Source of the DNA: DASUPK01 sp963744105
GTDB lineage: Bacteria > Actinomycetota > Thermoleophilia > Solirubrobacterales > 70-9
Assembly: GCA_963744105.1 (NCBI GenBank)
Contig: CAVUSJ010000002.1
Location: 186,001 to 250,000, forward strand
Length of the DNA stretch: 64,000 nt
Direction: 5' to 3'
A model generated the notes under the pieces. The model saw only the letters and a program-made list of their open reading frames with translations. It searched no databases and was not told the DNA's origin. Positions 34,796 to 41,913 of the stretch are shown here, in pieces (position 1 is the first letter of the stretch; each line of letters begins with the position of its first letter). The translations under genes were made by a program, and so were the position numbers.

Positions 34796-36205
34796 TTACA
34801 CGAACTGCCCGTGGAAGCCGTAGGGGATGTGGTGCGGTGCCTCGGCGCGCGCCAGCTCAGTCAGGTCCGCCGCGTCGAGGACGAGCATGAACGAGCGGCC
34901 CGAGCGCGAATCGAAGACGACCGACAGCAGGACCCCGGCATCCTCGTCGGCTGAGTCAGGCGCCGCGACGAACACTGGCTCACCGGGGCTGCAGCCGTCG
35001 TCGGCCCACTCGATGGTGCTCCGCTCCTCGGTGTCGACCTTGACGATCCGGTCGAGCCACCCCGACTTCGCGTCGATGCCCCAGGTGTAGCGGTAGGGAC
35101 GCTCGTTGTTGCGGCCGTAGTTGATCCGCGGCAGCTCGAGGCCCTCGGCCAGCTGCTCGCTGCTTACCTTGCGTGAGCCGAGGTCGATCCTGAAGCGGCG
35201 CATGTCCGCCCGGTCGGCGGCCTTGCCGTCGCGCAGGCGGTCCAGGTAGAGGTCCTCGACGATCTGCGCGTTCTCGTAGGTGCAGGCGTCGACGACCACC
35301 GCGCCGTCCTCTTCATACGCGTTGACGTGGTGGAAGCAGAAGACCGGATCGGTCTCGAACGGGCCGGTCGCCTCGCCCGTCGCGCGGTCGATCAGGGTGA
35401 ACCGGGTGCCGAGCTCCGGCTTCCAGCGGTAGTTCTCGATGTAGGGACGGCCGGACAGGGGGATGCTGATCGGGTTGACCACGAGCGGGAACTCGGCGAG
35501 CACCAGCCAGCGCTCGGTCAGGCCGAAGGAGTGCATGTAGGCGGGCTCCTTCACGGGCAGCTCGCCGATCACGCGCGGCTTCTTGCCGTCGGGAGCGAGG
35601 TGGAAGAAGCGGTAGCGGTTCCGCGGGCCCACCTTCGCGGCGTAGTTGAGCATCCCGCCGTCGGCGCGGTTCAAGTGCGGGTGGGCCGTGGTGAGCATTC
35701 CCGGCGGCTTGTAGGCGACGCCGGCGGTCTCCAGCGTCTCACCGTCGAACTCGACGGGGATCGGCGTCTCGGTCATGGAGATGTAGCGCTCGCCGAGCTT
35801 CACCAGGTTGACGTTGGCGTTGTCGGTGAGCTTCGGCGAGAACACGGAGAAGACGCGCGCGAACAGGGACCGGCACGGATCAGTCGCGAACTCCGAGTAG
35901 GCGATCTCGCCCTTCTCCTCCGCAGCGCGGTAGGCCCTGGTGTGGAGGAAGCGGTTGGCGTAGGAGACCTCGCCGTCCGCGATGCCGAAGCGGTGGAGCA
36001 TCGCGAGGCCGTCGAACCAGTGGCGCATCGTCCGGTCCCCGACCTCCCACTTGGCGGGCCCGGTCCGGACCAGCGAGCCCTGGAGCCAATCCGGGAGCCG
36101 ACCCTCGAGCGGCAGGCGATCGACGTGGACCTCGTCCTCGAGCGATTCGAATCCCGCGGTCAGACCCTTCGTGGAATCGGTGGCGCGCTCCGCTAGCTGG
36201 CCCAT
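34796..36205 (-). CDS. Carotenoid oxygenase family protein
   Basis: A 469-residue seven-bladed-propeller enzyme of the carotenoid/lignostilbene cleavage family. The four Fe(II) His ligands are visible in TTAHPHLNR, AYMHSFGLTE, FCFHHVNAYEE and the C-terminal GFHGQFV. The family cleaves a C=C bond of carotenoids or stilbenes with O2. The ATG has an excellent site (AGGAGGAACC). A PadR-type regulator is divergent with a 57-nt gap holding an inverted repeat, so control by that regulator is likely. The substrate is unknown, but visual-cycle-type and lignostilbene enzymes share this length. Confidence 0.92.
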   Translation of the reverse strand: MGQLAERATDSTKGLTAGFESLEDEVHVDRLPLEGRLPDWLQGSLVRTGPAKWEVGDRTMRHWFDGLAMLHRFGIADGEVSYANRFLHTRAYRAAEEKGEIAYSEFATDPCRSLFARVFSVFSPKLTDNANVNLVKLGERYISMTETPIPVEFDGETLETAGVAYKPPGMLTTAHPHLNRADGGMLNYAAKVGPRNRYRFFHLAPDGKKPRVIGELPVKEPAYMHSFGLTERWLVLAEFPLVVNPISIPLSGRPYIENYRWKPELGTRFTLIDRATGEATGPFETDPVFCFHHVNAYEEDGAVVVDACTYENAQIVEDLYLDRLRDGKAADRADMRRFRIDLGSRKVSSEQLAEGLELPRINYGRNNERPYRYTWGIDAKSGWLDRIVKVDTEERSTIEWADDGCSPGEPVFVAAPDSADEDAGVLLSVVFDSRSGRSFMLVLDAADLTELARAEAPHHIPYGFHGQFV

Positions 36206-36231
36206 GGTTCCTCCTGAATAGTGCAATCCGA

Positions 36232-36250
36232 ACGATGCGTACCGTATCGT
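36232..36250. promoter_or_regulatory. Putative PadR operator
   Basis: Inverted repeat ACGATGCG-TAC-CGTATCGT (7 of 8 pairs) centred between the divergent carotenoid oxygenase and PadR genes. PadR proteins bind palindromes of this kind in their own promoter region; the assignment rests on location. Confidence 0.5.
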
Positions 36251-36262
36251 ATTCTGCTCCGC

Positions 36263-36778
36263 ATGGCAACGACCCGGCTCACACCGACCTCGTACGTGGT
36301 CCTCGGGCTCATCGAGCAGATGCAGCCCGCGTCGCCCTATGACCTGAAGCGGGCGGTCTCCATGGGCGTGGGCCAGTTCTGGTCGCTCCCGCACACCCAG
36401 CTCTATGCGGAGTGCGGGCGGCTCGCCGAGGCGGGCCTCCTGTCCGAGCGCCGAGAGGACGGGGGACGGCGCCGGCGCATCTACCGCCTGACGAAGGCGG
36501 GGGAGGAGGCGCTCGAGCGCTGGCGCGCGGAGGCGACCAGCGACCTGTACGAGCTCCGCGACGCGGGCCTGCTCAAGCTCTTCTTCGGCGCCGACCCGAC
36601 GAAGCTCGCACCCCGGCAGCTCGAGGCGCACGAGGAGAGGCTGCGCGAGTATGAGGGCCAGCTGGAGGAGTGCCTTCGCATGAAGGCGCCCGACGGCATC
36701 GTCCACGCGATCGAGGCCGGTATCGGCCACGAGCGCGAGTACGTCCGCTTCTGGAAGCGCCTAGGAGGAGGGGGCTAG
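36263..36778 (+). CDS. PadR family transcriptional regulator
   Basis: A 171-residue regulator from the ATG at 36263. The winged helix is TPTSYVVLGLIEQMQPASPYDLKRAV, with GQFWSLPHTQLYAECGRLAEAGLLSERRE and the wing (RRRRIYRLTKAGEEAL). The C-terminal helical domain (Vir_C-like) follows, with EAHEERLREYEGQLEECL for dimerisation. It is divergent from the carotenoid oxygenase gene and probably represses it and itself. Its 3' end overlaps the convergent LLM oxidoreductase by 18 nt. Confidence 0.93.
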   Translation: MATTRLTPTSYVVLGLIEQMQPASPYDLKRAVSMGVGQFWSLPHTQLYAECGRLAEAGLLSERREDGGRRRRIYRLTKAGEEALERWRAEATSDLYELRDAGLLKLFFGADPTKLAPRQLEAHEERLREYEGQLEECLRMKAPDGIVHAIEAGIGHEREYVRFWKRLGGGG

Positions 36779-37699
36779 GGCCTCGATCAGCCCGCCGAGC
36801 CGCTCCGGCGTGGTGATCGGGGTGATCACCGGCAGGGTGATCCCGCCCTCGACGAAGGCCTCGAGCCGCTCCTTCATCTGGGCGGGCTCCCCGAAGATGA
36901 ACATCTCCTCGATCAGGTCCCAGGGCGCCTCCTCGGCCGCCTTCTGGCGGTCCTTCGCGTTCCAGGCCTCCACCATCGGGTCGATCTTCTCGCCGTAGCC
37001 GAGCCAGCGGTAGAAGTTCTCGTAGACCGGCACCGTGATGTAGGAGGAGAACATGAAGCGGGCGAGCGGCTCGACCTGGTCCCGCGGGCCGGGGATGCAG
37101 AAGAAACGGCAGAGCAGCTCGAAGCCCTCCGGCGCGTCGCTGAGCTGCTCGGCGACCTTCGGCAGGCCGGCGAGCGGGAGGAAGTTGGTGAAGGCGCCGT
37201 CGGCCTTCTCGACCGCGAGCCTGAGCATCTTGCCCCGCAGCGCAGCGAGGATGATCGGCACCCGCATCTCGGGGGCGCGCTCCAGCTTGAAGCCGCCGTC
37301 GGCCCGCTCGCCGGAGAGCGCCGTGCGCAGGAAGTCGATGGTCTCCGACATCTTCGAGAGCGGCTTCTCGAACGGCATCCCGTTCCACCCTTCGATGATG
37401 CGGTCCGAGGAGGCGCCGATGCCGAGGGCGAAGCGGCCCCGCGAGGCGTCGGCCAGCGCCGCCGCCTCCTGGGCGAGCAGGGCGCGGCCCCGCTGCATGA
37501 CGCCGACGACCCCGGTGCCGACCCGCACCTCGTTGGTCCAAGCCGAGGCGAGCGTCAGCGGCGTGAACCCGTCGGGGCCGTTGGTCTCTCCCGACCAGAG
37601 ATCGGTGTAGCCGGCGGCCTCCGCCCGCTTGAAGTGCTCCTCGTTCTCGGGCAGGCTGATTCCGGTGAGCGGAACGGTCAGTCCCCAGCGCTGAGCCAC
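36761..37699 (-). CDS. LLM-class F420-dependent oxidoreductase
   Basis: A 312-residue luciferase-like TIM barrel with GTG start: WGLTVPLTGISL, EAAGYTDLWSGETNGPDGFTPL, VRVGTGVVGVMQRGRALLAQEAAALA, GRFALGIGASSDRIIEGWNG and VPIILAALRGKMLRLAVEKADG. The pattern is that of F420-dependent enzymes of actinobacteria, different from the one at 23.1 kb. The substrate is unknown. The late GITLPVITPITTPERLGGLIEAL closes the barrel. Confidence 0.9.
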   Translation of the reverse strand: MAQRWGLTVPLTGISLPENEEHFKRAEAAGYTDLWSGETNGPDGFTPLTLASAWTNEVRVGTGVVGVMQRGRALLAQEAAALADASRGRFALGIGASSDRIIEGWNGMPFEKPLSKMSETIDFLRTALSGERADGGFKLERAPEMRVPIILAALRGKMLRLAVEKADGAFTNFLPLAGLPKVAEQLSDAPEGFELLCRFFCIPGPRDQVEPLARFMFSSYITVPVYENFYRWLGYGEKIDPMVEAWNAKDRQKAAEEAPWDLIEEMFIFGEPAQMKERLEAFVEGGITLPVITPITTPERLGGLIEALAPSS

Positions 37700-37740
37700 A
37701 ACCGCGACCCTATAGATGGGAAACGAGATAGGGTCGCGCC

Positions 37741-38229
37741 ATGGACACCTCCAAGCTCGATCGCTCGGAAGTGATCGGCATGGCCGCCGCCGCCCTGCTG
37801 GTGATCAGCCTCTTTCTCGAGTGGTTCTCGCTCTCCACGGACCCGAACGTGGTGCAGCGCGGCAACGACTCGGCGAACTGGGCGTGCGGCGTCGGGAACT
37901 CGAGCTGCAGCGGCTGGAACACGTTCCCGATCGTCAGCATCCTGCTGCTCCTCGCCGCCGCGGCACCCTTCATCCTCGCCTGGATCGTGATGCGCGGCCA
38001 CGCTCTCTCCTGGCCTCGCGGAGAGCTGACCGCGATCGTCGGGGTCGCTGCCTTCGTCCTGATCGCGTACAACGGGCTGATCGACAAGCCGCAGGACGGG
38101 CTCGAGATAAGCCTCTCCTTCGGCTACTGGCTCGCGCTGCTCGCCTCGCTCGGCATCTTCGTATCCGGCGGCTTCAGGGCGGTGGAGAGCGGCGGCGGGG
38201 CACGGCGGAAGCCGCCAGCCACTTTCTAG
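37741..38229 (+). CDS. Four-segment membrane protein of unknown function
   Basis: A 162-residue protein with four membrane segments: VIGMAAAALLVISLFLEWFSL, FPIVSILLLLAAAAPFILAWIV, LTAIVGVAAFVLIAYNGLI and LSFGYWLALLASLGIFVSGGF. A loop after the first segment has two Cys (WACGVGNSSCSGW) that could form an external disulfide. The Leu-Glu-Trp-Phe end of segment one is common in small actinobacterial membrane proteins. No function assigned. Confidence 0.7.
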   Translation: MDTSKLDRSEVIGMAAAALLVISLFLEWFSLSTDPNVVQRGNDSANWACGVGNSSCSGWNTFPIVSILLLLAAAAPFILAWIVMRGHALSWPRGELTAIVGVAAFVLIAYNGLIDKPQDGLEISLSFGYWLALLASLGIFVSGGFRAVESGGGARRKPPATF

Positions 38230-38252
38230 TTCCGCCCCGTAGCCTCTGACTC

Positions 38253-39284
38253 GTGGCAGACGCCGACCATCACGTCATCTCGCACGACGTCCGGGATCCC
38301 TCCCACCCGGACCGCAACCTGGCGCTCGAGCTCGTCCGGGTCACCGAGGCCGGCGCGCTCGCGGCCGGCCGCTGGGTCGGCCTCGGCCAGAAGGAGAGCG
38401 CCGACGGCGCCGCGGTAGACGCGATGCGCCTGATGCTCGAAACGGTCCCGATGGACGGCCTCGTCGTGATCGGCGAGGGCGAGAAGGACGAGGCCCCGAT
38501 GCTCTACAACGGCGAGGAGATCGGCGACGGCAGCCCGCCGGTCGTCGACATCGCCGTCGACCCGCTCGAGGGGACGACCCTCACGGCGCGGGGGATGCCC
38601 TCGGCGCTGTCGGTGATCGCGCTCTCCGAGCGGGGGACGATGTTCGACCCCGGCCCCTGCGTCTACATGGAGAAGATCGCATCGGGTCCGCGCTCGGCCG
38701 ACCTGATCAGCCTGGACGATCCGCTCGAGGACGTCATCCGCAGGATCGCCGATCGCAAGGGCGGGGCCACCAGCGACGTCACGGTGATCATGCTCGACCG
38801 CCCGCGCCACGAGGAGGCGGTCGCCACCCTCCGCGAGGTCGGCGCGAGCATCCGCTTCATCTCGGACGGCGACGTGGCGGCCTCGCTCTTCTCGGTCATG
38901 CCGAACACCGGCATCGACCTGCTTTGGGGCGTCGGTGGGACGCCGGAGGGAGTGCTCTCGGCCTCGGCCATCAAGTGCATGGGCGGCCGGATTCTGGGCC
39001 GGCTCTGGCCCCGGAACGACGATGAGCGCAAGGCCGCCGAGGACGCGGGCTTCGACCTCGACCGGGTGCTCGACACCGATGACCTGGTCTCCGGCGACGA
39101 CGTCTTCTTCGCCGCGACGGGCGTCACGGACGGTGATCTGCTCGACGGCGTCCGCTATCTGGACGACGGCCACGCGACCACGGAGTCGCTGGTGATGCGC
39201 TCGCGCTCGGGAACGATCCGGCGCGTGCAGGCGACCCACAACCGCCCGAAGCTCCGCGAGGTGGTCGGTGAGCGGTATGGGTAA
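38253..39284 (+). CDS. glpX: Fructose-1,6-bisphosphatase, class II
   Basis: A 343-residue GlpX enzyme with GTG start. Metal-binding blocks are GEGEKDEAPMLYNGEEIGDG and VDIAVDPLEGTTLTARGMPSAL. SDVTVIMLDRPRHEEAVATLREVG, IDLLWGVGGTPEGVLSASAIKCMGG and FFAATGVTDGDLLDGVRY complete the family pattern. It dephosphorylates fructose 1,6-bisphosphate in gluconeogenesis and is the usual FBPase of actinobacteria. The element copy B begins immediately after its TAA. Confidence 0.96.
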   Translation: MADADHHVISHDVRDPSHPDRNLALELVRVTEAGALAAGRWVGLGQKESADGAAVDAMRLMLETVPMDGLVVIGEGEKDEAPMLYNGEEIGDGSPPVVDIAVDPLEGTTLTARGMPSALSVIALSERGTMFDPGPCVYMEKIASGPRSADLISLDDPLEDVIRRIADRKGGATSDVTVIMLDRPRHEEAVATLREVGASIRFISDGDVAASLFSVMPNTGIDLLWGVGGTPEGVLSASAIKCMGGRILGRLWPRNDDERKAAEDAGFDLDRVLDTDDLVSGDDVFFAATGVTDGDLLDGVRYLDDGHATTESLVMRSRSGTIRRVQATHNRPKLREVVGERYG

Positions 39285-39380
39285 GCGGCCACCAGGCCGC
39301 TCGCTTCAGGAGCGAAGGGCGAAGCCCGTAGCGACTTGTGGAGGGCGGCCGCTTGTGGCCGCGACTTGATGGCGAAGCCG
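39285..39380 (+). repeat. 96-nt structured stop-codon element, copy B
   Basis: It begins directly after the glpX TAA and ends 1 nt before the stop of the convergent yihY gene. The closing stem is GCGGCCAC (39285-39292) with GTGGCCGC (39355-39362). The second stem is GGCCGC (39295-39300) with GCGGCC (39345-39350). The apical hairpin is GGGC-GAA-GCCC at 39317-39327. The tail hairpin is ATGGC-GAA-GCCGT, running 1 nt into the gap. All offsets equal those of the other copies. Confidence 0.9.
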
Positions 39381-39381
39381 T

Positions 39382-40275
39382 CTACCCCTCCATCGGCAGG
39401 GCGCCCGTGTCATCCGACTCGTGGCGCAACGAGTTGATCACCGCGCCGGCGAGCATCGCGAGGCTGATCGCGTAGAACCAGACCAGCGCGATCAGGATGA
39501 AGCCGATCGTCCCGCCGATCCGGTGGAGGTCGGAGACGTTCGTGAGGTAGAGGGGAAAGATGTAGTTGCCGGCCGAGGTGACGAGCGAGAAGAAGAGGGC
39601 GCCGGGCCACACCGAGCGCCAGGGCATGTGGCCCTTGGGCACCGCCCAGTAGATCGCGCACGAGATCAGGAAGGTGATCACCAGTCCGCCGACCACGACG
39701 ATGCCGGTCCGGATGGGGCCGAAGTGCGAGAGCCCGAAGGGCAGGTCGTCGGCGCGGGAGAGGACGGCGCTCTCGACCGTCGGCACGGTCACGCTTGCGG
39801 CGAGCAGCAGCAGGAGGCCGAGCAGCATCACGAGGGACCAGCGCTTCTGCTGGACCCAGCCGCGGCACTCCACGTGGTAGATGCGGCAGAAGGCGGTGTC
39901 CATCGCCCCCCAGAAGGAGGCGCCGATCCAGATCCCGCCCACGGCGGCCGCGACGCCGATCGTGGTCGAGCTGGCGCGGACCCGGTCGATCGCGTCCTGA
40001 AGCGTCCCCTGCTCGGCATTCGGGAAGAGCCGCTGGATGTCGCTGATGACGCTGTGCTCGATGTCATTGCTGTTCACAACCTGGCCGAAGATGAAGAGCA
40101 CGAGCAGGGCGAAGGGGAAGACCGCCAGCATCAGGTTGTAGGCGACCATGCCGGATAGCCCGGTGATGTTCTCCTTGTAGGCGCGGTTCCAGAAGGCGAG
40201 CAGCCAGCGATGCCGCCAGAAGTGCCAGGTCGGGTGTTGCGGCTCGGACCGCTGTCCGAGTGGCCAGACGCTCAT
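39382..40275 (-). CDS. YihY/BrkB family membrane protein
   Basis: A 297-residue protein with about six membrane segments. The family signature is present at the first segment (ENITGLSGMVAYNLMLAVFPFALLVLFIFG), then GIWIGASFWGAMDTAFCRIY, VPKGHMPWRSVWPGALFFSLV and IGGTIGFILIALVWFYAISLAMLAGAVINS. The family was once called ribonuclease BN in error; its role is unknown but it may be a transporter. It is transcribed away from the long leader of rpoD. Confidence 0.93.
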   Translation of the reverse strand: MSVWPLGQRSEPQHPTWHFWRHRWLLAFWNRAYKENITGLSGMVAYNLMLAVFPFALLVLFIFGQVVNSNDIEHSVISDIQRLFPNAEQGTLQDAIDRVRASSTTIGVAAAVGGIWIGASFWGAMDTAFCRIYHVECRGWVQQKRWSLVMLLGLLLLLAASVTVPTVESAVLSRADDLPFGLSHFGPIRTGIVVVGGLVITFLISCAIYWAVPKGHMPWRSVWPGALFFSLVTSAGNYIFPLYLTNVSDLHRIGGTIGFILIALVWFYAISLAMLAGAVINSLRHESDDTGALPMEG

Positions 40276-40380
40276 GCGTAACGAACGTCCAGATCTGGGT
40301 ATGTCGAAAGGCGCCCGGAACTTTCCCGCGAAATGGTTGTTCTTCGCGTGGCAGGTCCGCTGCCACGCACGGGTTGTGCG

Positions 40381-40409
40381 TTGACTTCAAAAAATGAAGT
40401 GGCTACCAT
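40381..40409 (+). promoter_or_regulatory. Sigma-70-type promoter with internal palindrome, upstream of rpoD
   Basis: The -35 TTGACT (40381-40386) and -10 TACCAT (40404-40409) are separated by exactly 17 nt. Between them lies a perfect inverted repeat ACTTCA-N5-TGAAGT (40384-40400), which looks like a repressor site. The predicted start near 40416 is about 210 nt upstream of the rpoD ATG and about 80 nt upstream of a terminator-like hairpin. Confidence 0.65.
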
Positions 40410-40465
40410 GGTCACGGACGTTTGAGGAAGACTCGCGAGATCTAGGCGTGAAGAATCATCGGAAG

Positions 40466-40496
40466 CGCGGACGCGGCCAGCCCGCTCCGCGTTTTT
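40466..40496 (+). terminator. Intrinsic terminator or attenuator in the rpoD leader
   Basis: The stem pairs CGCGGA with TCCGCG and, inside, GCGG with CCGC around a CCAGC loop, with one bulged C. The stem is followed by TTTTT. It lies between the promoter at 40381 and the rpoD start, so transcripts would either end here as a short RNA of about 80 nt or read through under some condition. Confidence 0.6.
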
Positions 40497-40519
40497 GTGG
40501 CCTTTGAGGGGGATTGGAG

Positions 40520-40546
40520 TAAAGGTTTTGCGTCAGCGGCCGACAT
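40520..40546 (+). promoter_or_regulatory. FliA/WhiG-like promoter upstream of rpoD
   Basis: TAAAGGTT, then exactly 11 nt, then GCCGACAT. The E. coli sigma-28 consensus is TAAAGTTT-N11-GCCGATAA, so 7 of 8 and 6 of 8 positions match with perfect spacing. It lies downstream of the terminator-like hairpin and about 80 nt upstream of the rpoD ATG. No flagellar genes or FliA-type sigma are in the window. Confidence 0.5.
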
Positions 40547-40627
40547 GAGTAAGGCCCGCCAGAATTAGGTAAGAGGCCAGGGCGGCCAGGAAATTGACAG
40601 ACAGCCAGGAAGGAAGAGCGTAGGCGA

Positions 40628-41728
40628 ATGCTCGTAGCTGAGATCCAAGAACTTGAAGAAGTGAAGTCGCTGGTCACCAGGGGCCAGCAGCTGGGCGTGC
40701 TCACCTTCGGCGACGTGGCCACGGCCGTGTCCGAGGTGGAGCTGGACGAGTCCGACGTCGAGGACCTGTACGGACACCTCGAGAAGGTCGGCATCGAGCT
40801 GGTCGAGGACCTCGATCCGGCGCAGAAGGCCGCCGCCGAGAACGAGCGGTCCGACGGCAAGCGGGGCGGGCGCAAGAAGAAGGCGCTCGACCTGAAGCCC
40901 GACATGACCACCGATTCCCTGCAGCTTTTCCTCAAGGACATCGGGAAGGTCCGGCTGCTGACCGCGGCCGAGGAGGTCGAGCTCGCCAAGCGCATCGAGC
41001 GCGGCGACCTCGACGCCAAGCAGAAGATGGTCGAGTCGAACCTCCGCCTGGTCGTCTCGATCGCGAAGAACTACCGCAACCAGGGTCTGCCCTTCCTCGA
41101 CCTGATCCAGGAGGGCACGCTCGGGCTGGTTCGCGCGGCTGAGAAGTTCGACTACCGCAAGGGCTTCAAGTTCTCGACCTACGCGACCTGGTGGATCCGC
41201 CAGGCGATCGCACGCGCGCTCGCCGACAAGGCGCGGACCATCCGCATCCCGGTCCACGTCGTCGAGAAGCTCAACAAGATCGGTCGCGCGGAGCGCAAGC
41301 TGGTCACCGAGCTGGGCCGCGAGCCGACCCCGGAGGAGATCGCCGAGGTCACCGGCATCGAGCCCGAGGAGGTCGACTCGATCAAGCGCTCGGCGCAGGC
41401 GCCGGTCTCCCTCGAGAAGCCGGTCGGCGACGAGGAGGAGTCGGAGTTCGGTCAGTTCATCGCCGATGAGCGCGCCGAGTCCCCCTTCGAGCGCGCCGCC
41501 GAGCTGCTCACCAAGGAGGCGCTGAAGGAGGCCCTCGAAAACCTCTCCTACCGCGAGCGTCGCGTGCTCGAGCTCCGCTACGGACTCGGCGGCGAGCATC
41601 CGCGGACCCTGGACGAGGTCGGCCGGACCTTCAACGTCACCCGCGAGCGGATCCGGCAGATCGAGAACCAGAGCCTCAAGAAGCTGCAGTCACTCGCGGA
41701 GGCGCAAAAGCTCCGCGAAGTCGCATAG
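40628..41728 (+). CDS. rpoD: Principal RNA polymerase sigma factor
   Basis: A 366-residue primary sigma factor. A short region 1.1-like N-terminus is followed by DSLQLFLKDIGKVRLLTAAEEVELAKRIE (1.2). Region 2 includes YRNQGLPFLDLIQEGTLGLVRAAEKFDYRKGFKFSTYATWWIRQAI. Region 3 and region 4 follow, ending in LRYGLGGEHPRTLDEVGRTFNVTRERIRQIENQSLKKL. It directs housekeeping transcription. The 352-nt upstream gap carries two promoter-like sequences and a terminator-like hairpin. The stop TAG provides the first base of element copy C. Confidence 0.96.
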   Translation: MLVAEIQELEEVKSLVTRGQQLGVLTFGDVATAVSEVELDESDVEDLYGHLEKVGIELVEDLDPAQKAAAENERSDGKRGGRKKKALDLKPDMTTDSLQLFLKDIGKVRLLTAAEEVELAKRIERGDLDAKQKMVESNLRLVVSIAKNYRNQGLPFLDLIQEGTLGLVRAAEKFDYRKGFKFSTYATWWIRQAIARALADKARTIRIPVHVVEKLNKIGRAERKLVTELGREPTPEEIAEVTGIEPEEVDSIKRSAQAPVSLEKPVGDEEESEFGQFIADERAESPFERAAELLTKEALKEALENLSYRERRVLELRYGLGGEHPRTLDEVGRTFNVTRERIRQIENQSLKKLQSLAEAQKLREVA

Positions 41729-41823
41729 CGGCCACCAGGCCGCAGCACTTTGGAACGCCGGCGCAAGCCGGCGTTCCTGTATGTGGGGCGGCCGCTCGTG
41801 GCCGCGATCTGATGGCGAAGCCG
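41728..41823 (+). repeat. 96-nt structured stop-codon element, copy C
   Basis: It starts at the G of the rpoD TAG. The closing stem is GCGGCCAC (41728-41735) with GTGGCCGC (41798-41805), and the inner stem GGCCGC with GCGGCC. The central part differs from the other copies: a perfect 11-bp hairpin GGAACGCCGGC-GCAA-GCCGGCGTTCC at 41752-41777 replaces the usual one, yet the total remains 96 nt. The tail TGATGGCGAAGCCG is unchanged. Unlike copies A and B it lies between two genes on the same strand. Confidence 0.88.
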
Positions 41824-41864
41824 TCCCTGCGATGCGCGAAAGACGGGTCGTAGCGCTGCAGCAC

Positions 41865-41888
41865 CCACTTTTGCTGATCTAGCTACGC
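41865..41888 (+). promoter_or_regulatory. Pilus-locus shared upstream motif, pilT-like gene copy
   Basis: CACTTTT then 9 nt then GCTA, the same bipartite pattern found upstream of pilT2, both pilins and pilM. It ends 26 nt before the ATG. A CCCGATAG sequence lies 10 nt further downstream. Confidence 0.5.
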
Positions 41889-41913
41889 CTGCCCACGCCC
41901 GATAGCGAGAGGG

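Noticed and set aside
40628..41728. FliA- or SigB-type alternative sigma factor
   Set aside because: It has regions 1.2, 2, 3 and 4 of a primary sigma, including the full region 2 and the RERIRQIE helix of region 4.2.
41752..41777. The perfect hairpin of element copy C as a simple intrinsic terminator of rpoD
   Set aside because: No T-run follows the stem, and the hairpin sits inside the conserved 96-nt frame shared with three other loci. A termination role is not excluded, but it is not a typical intrinsic terminator.
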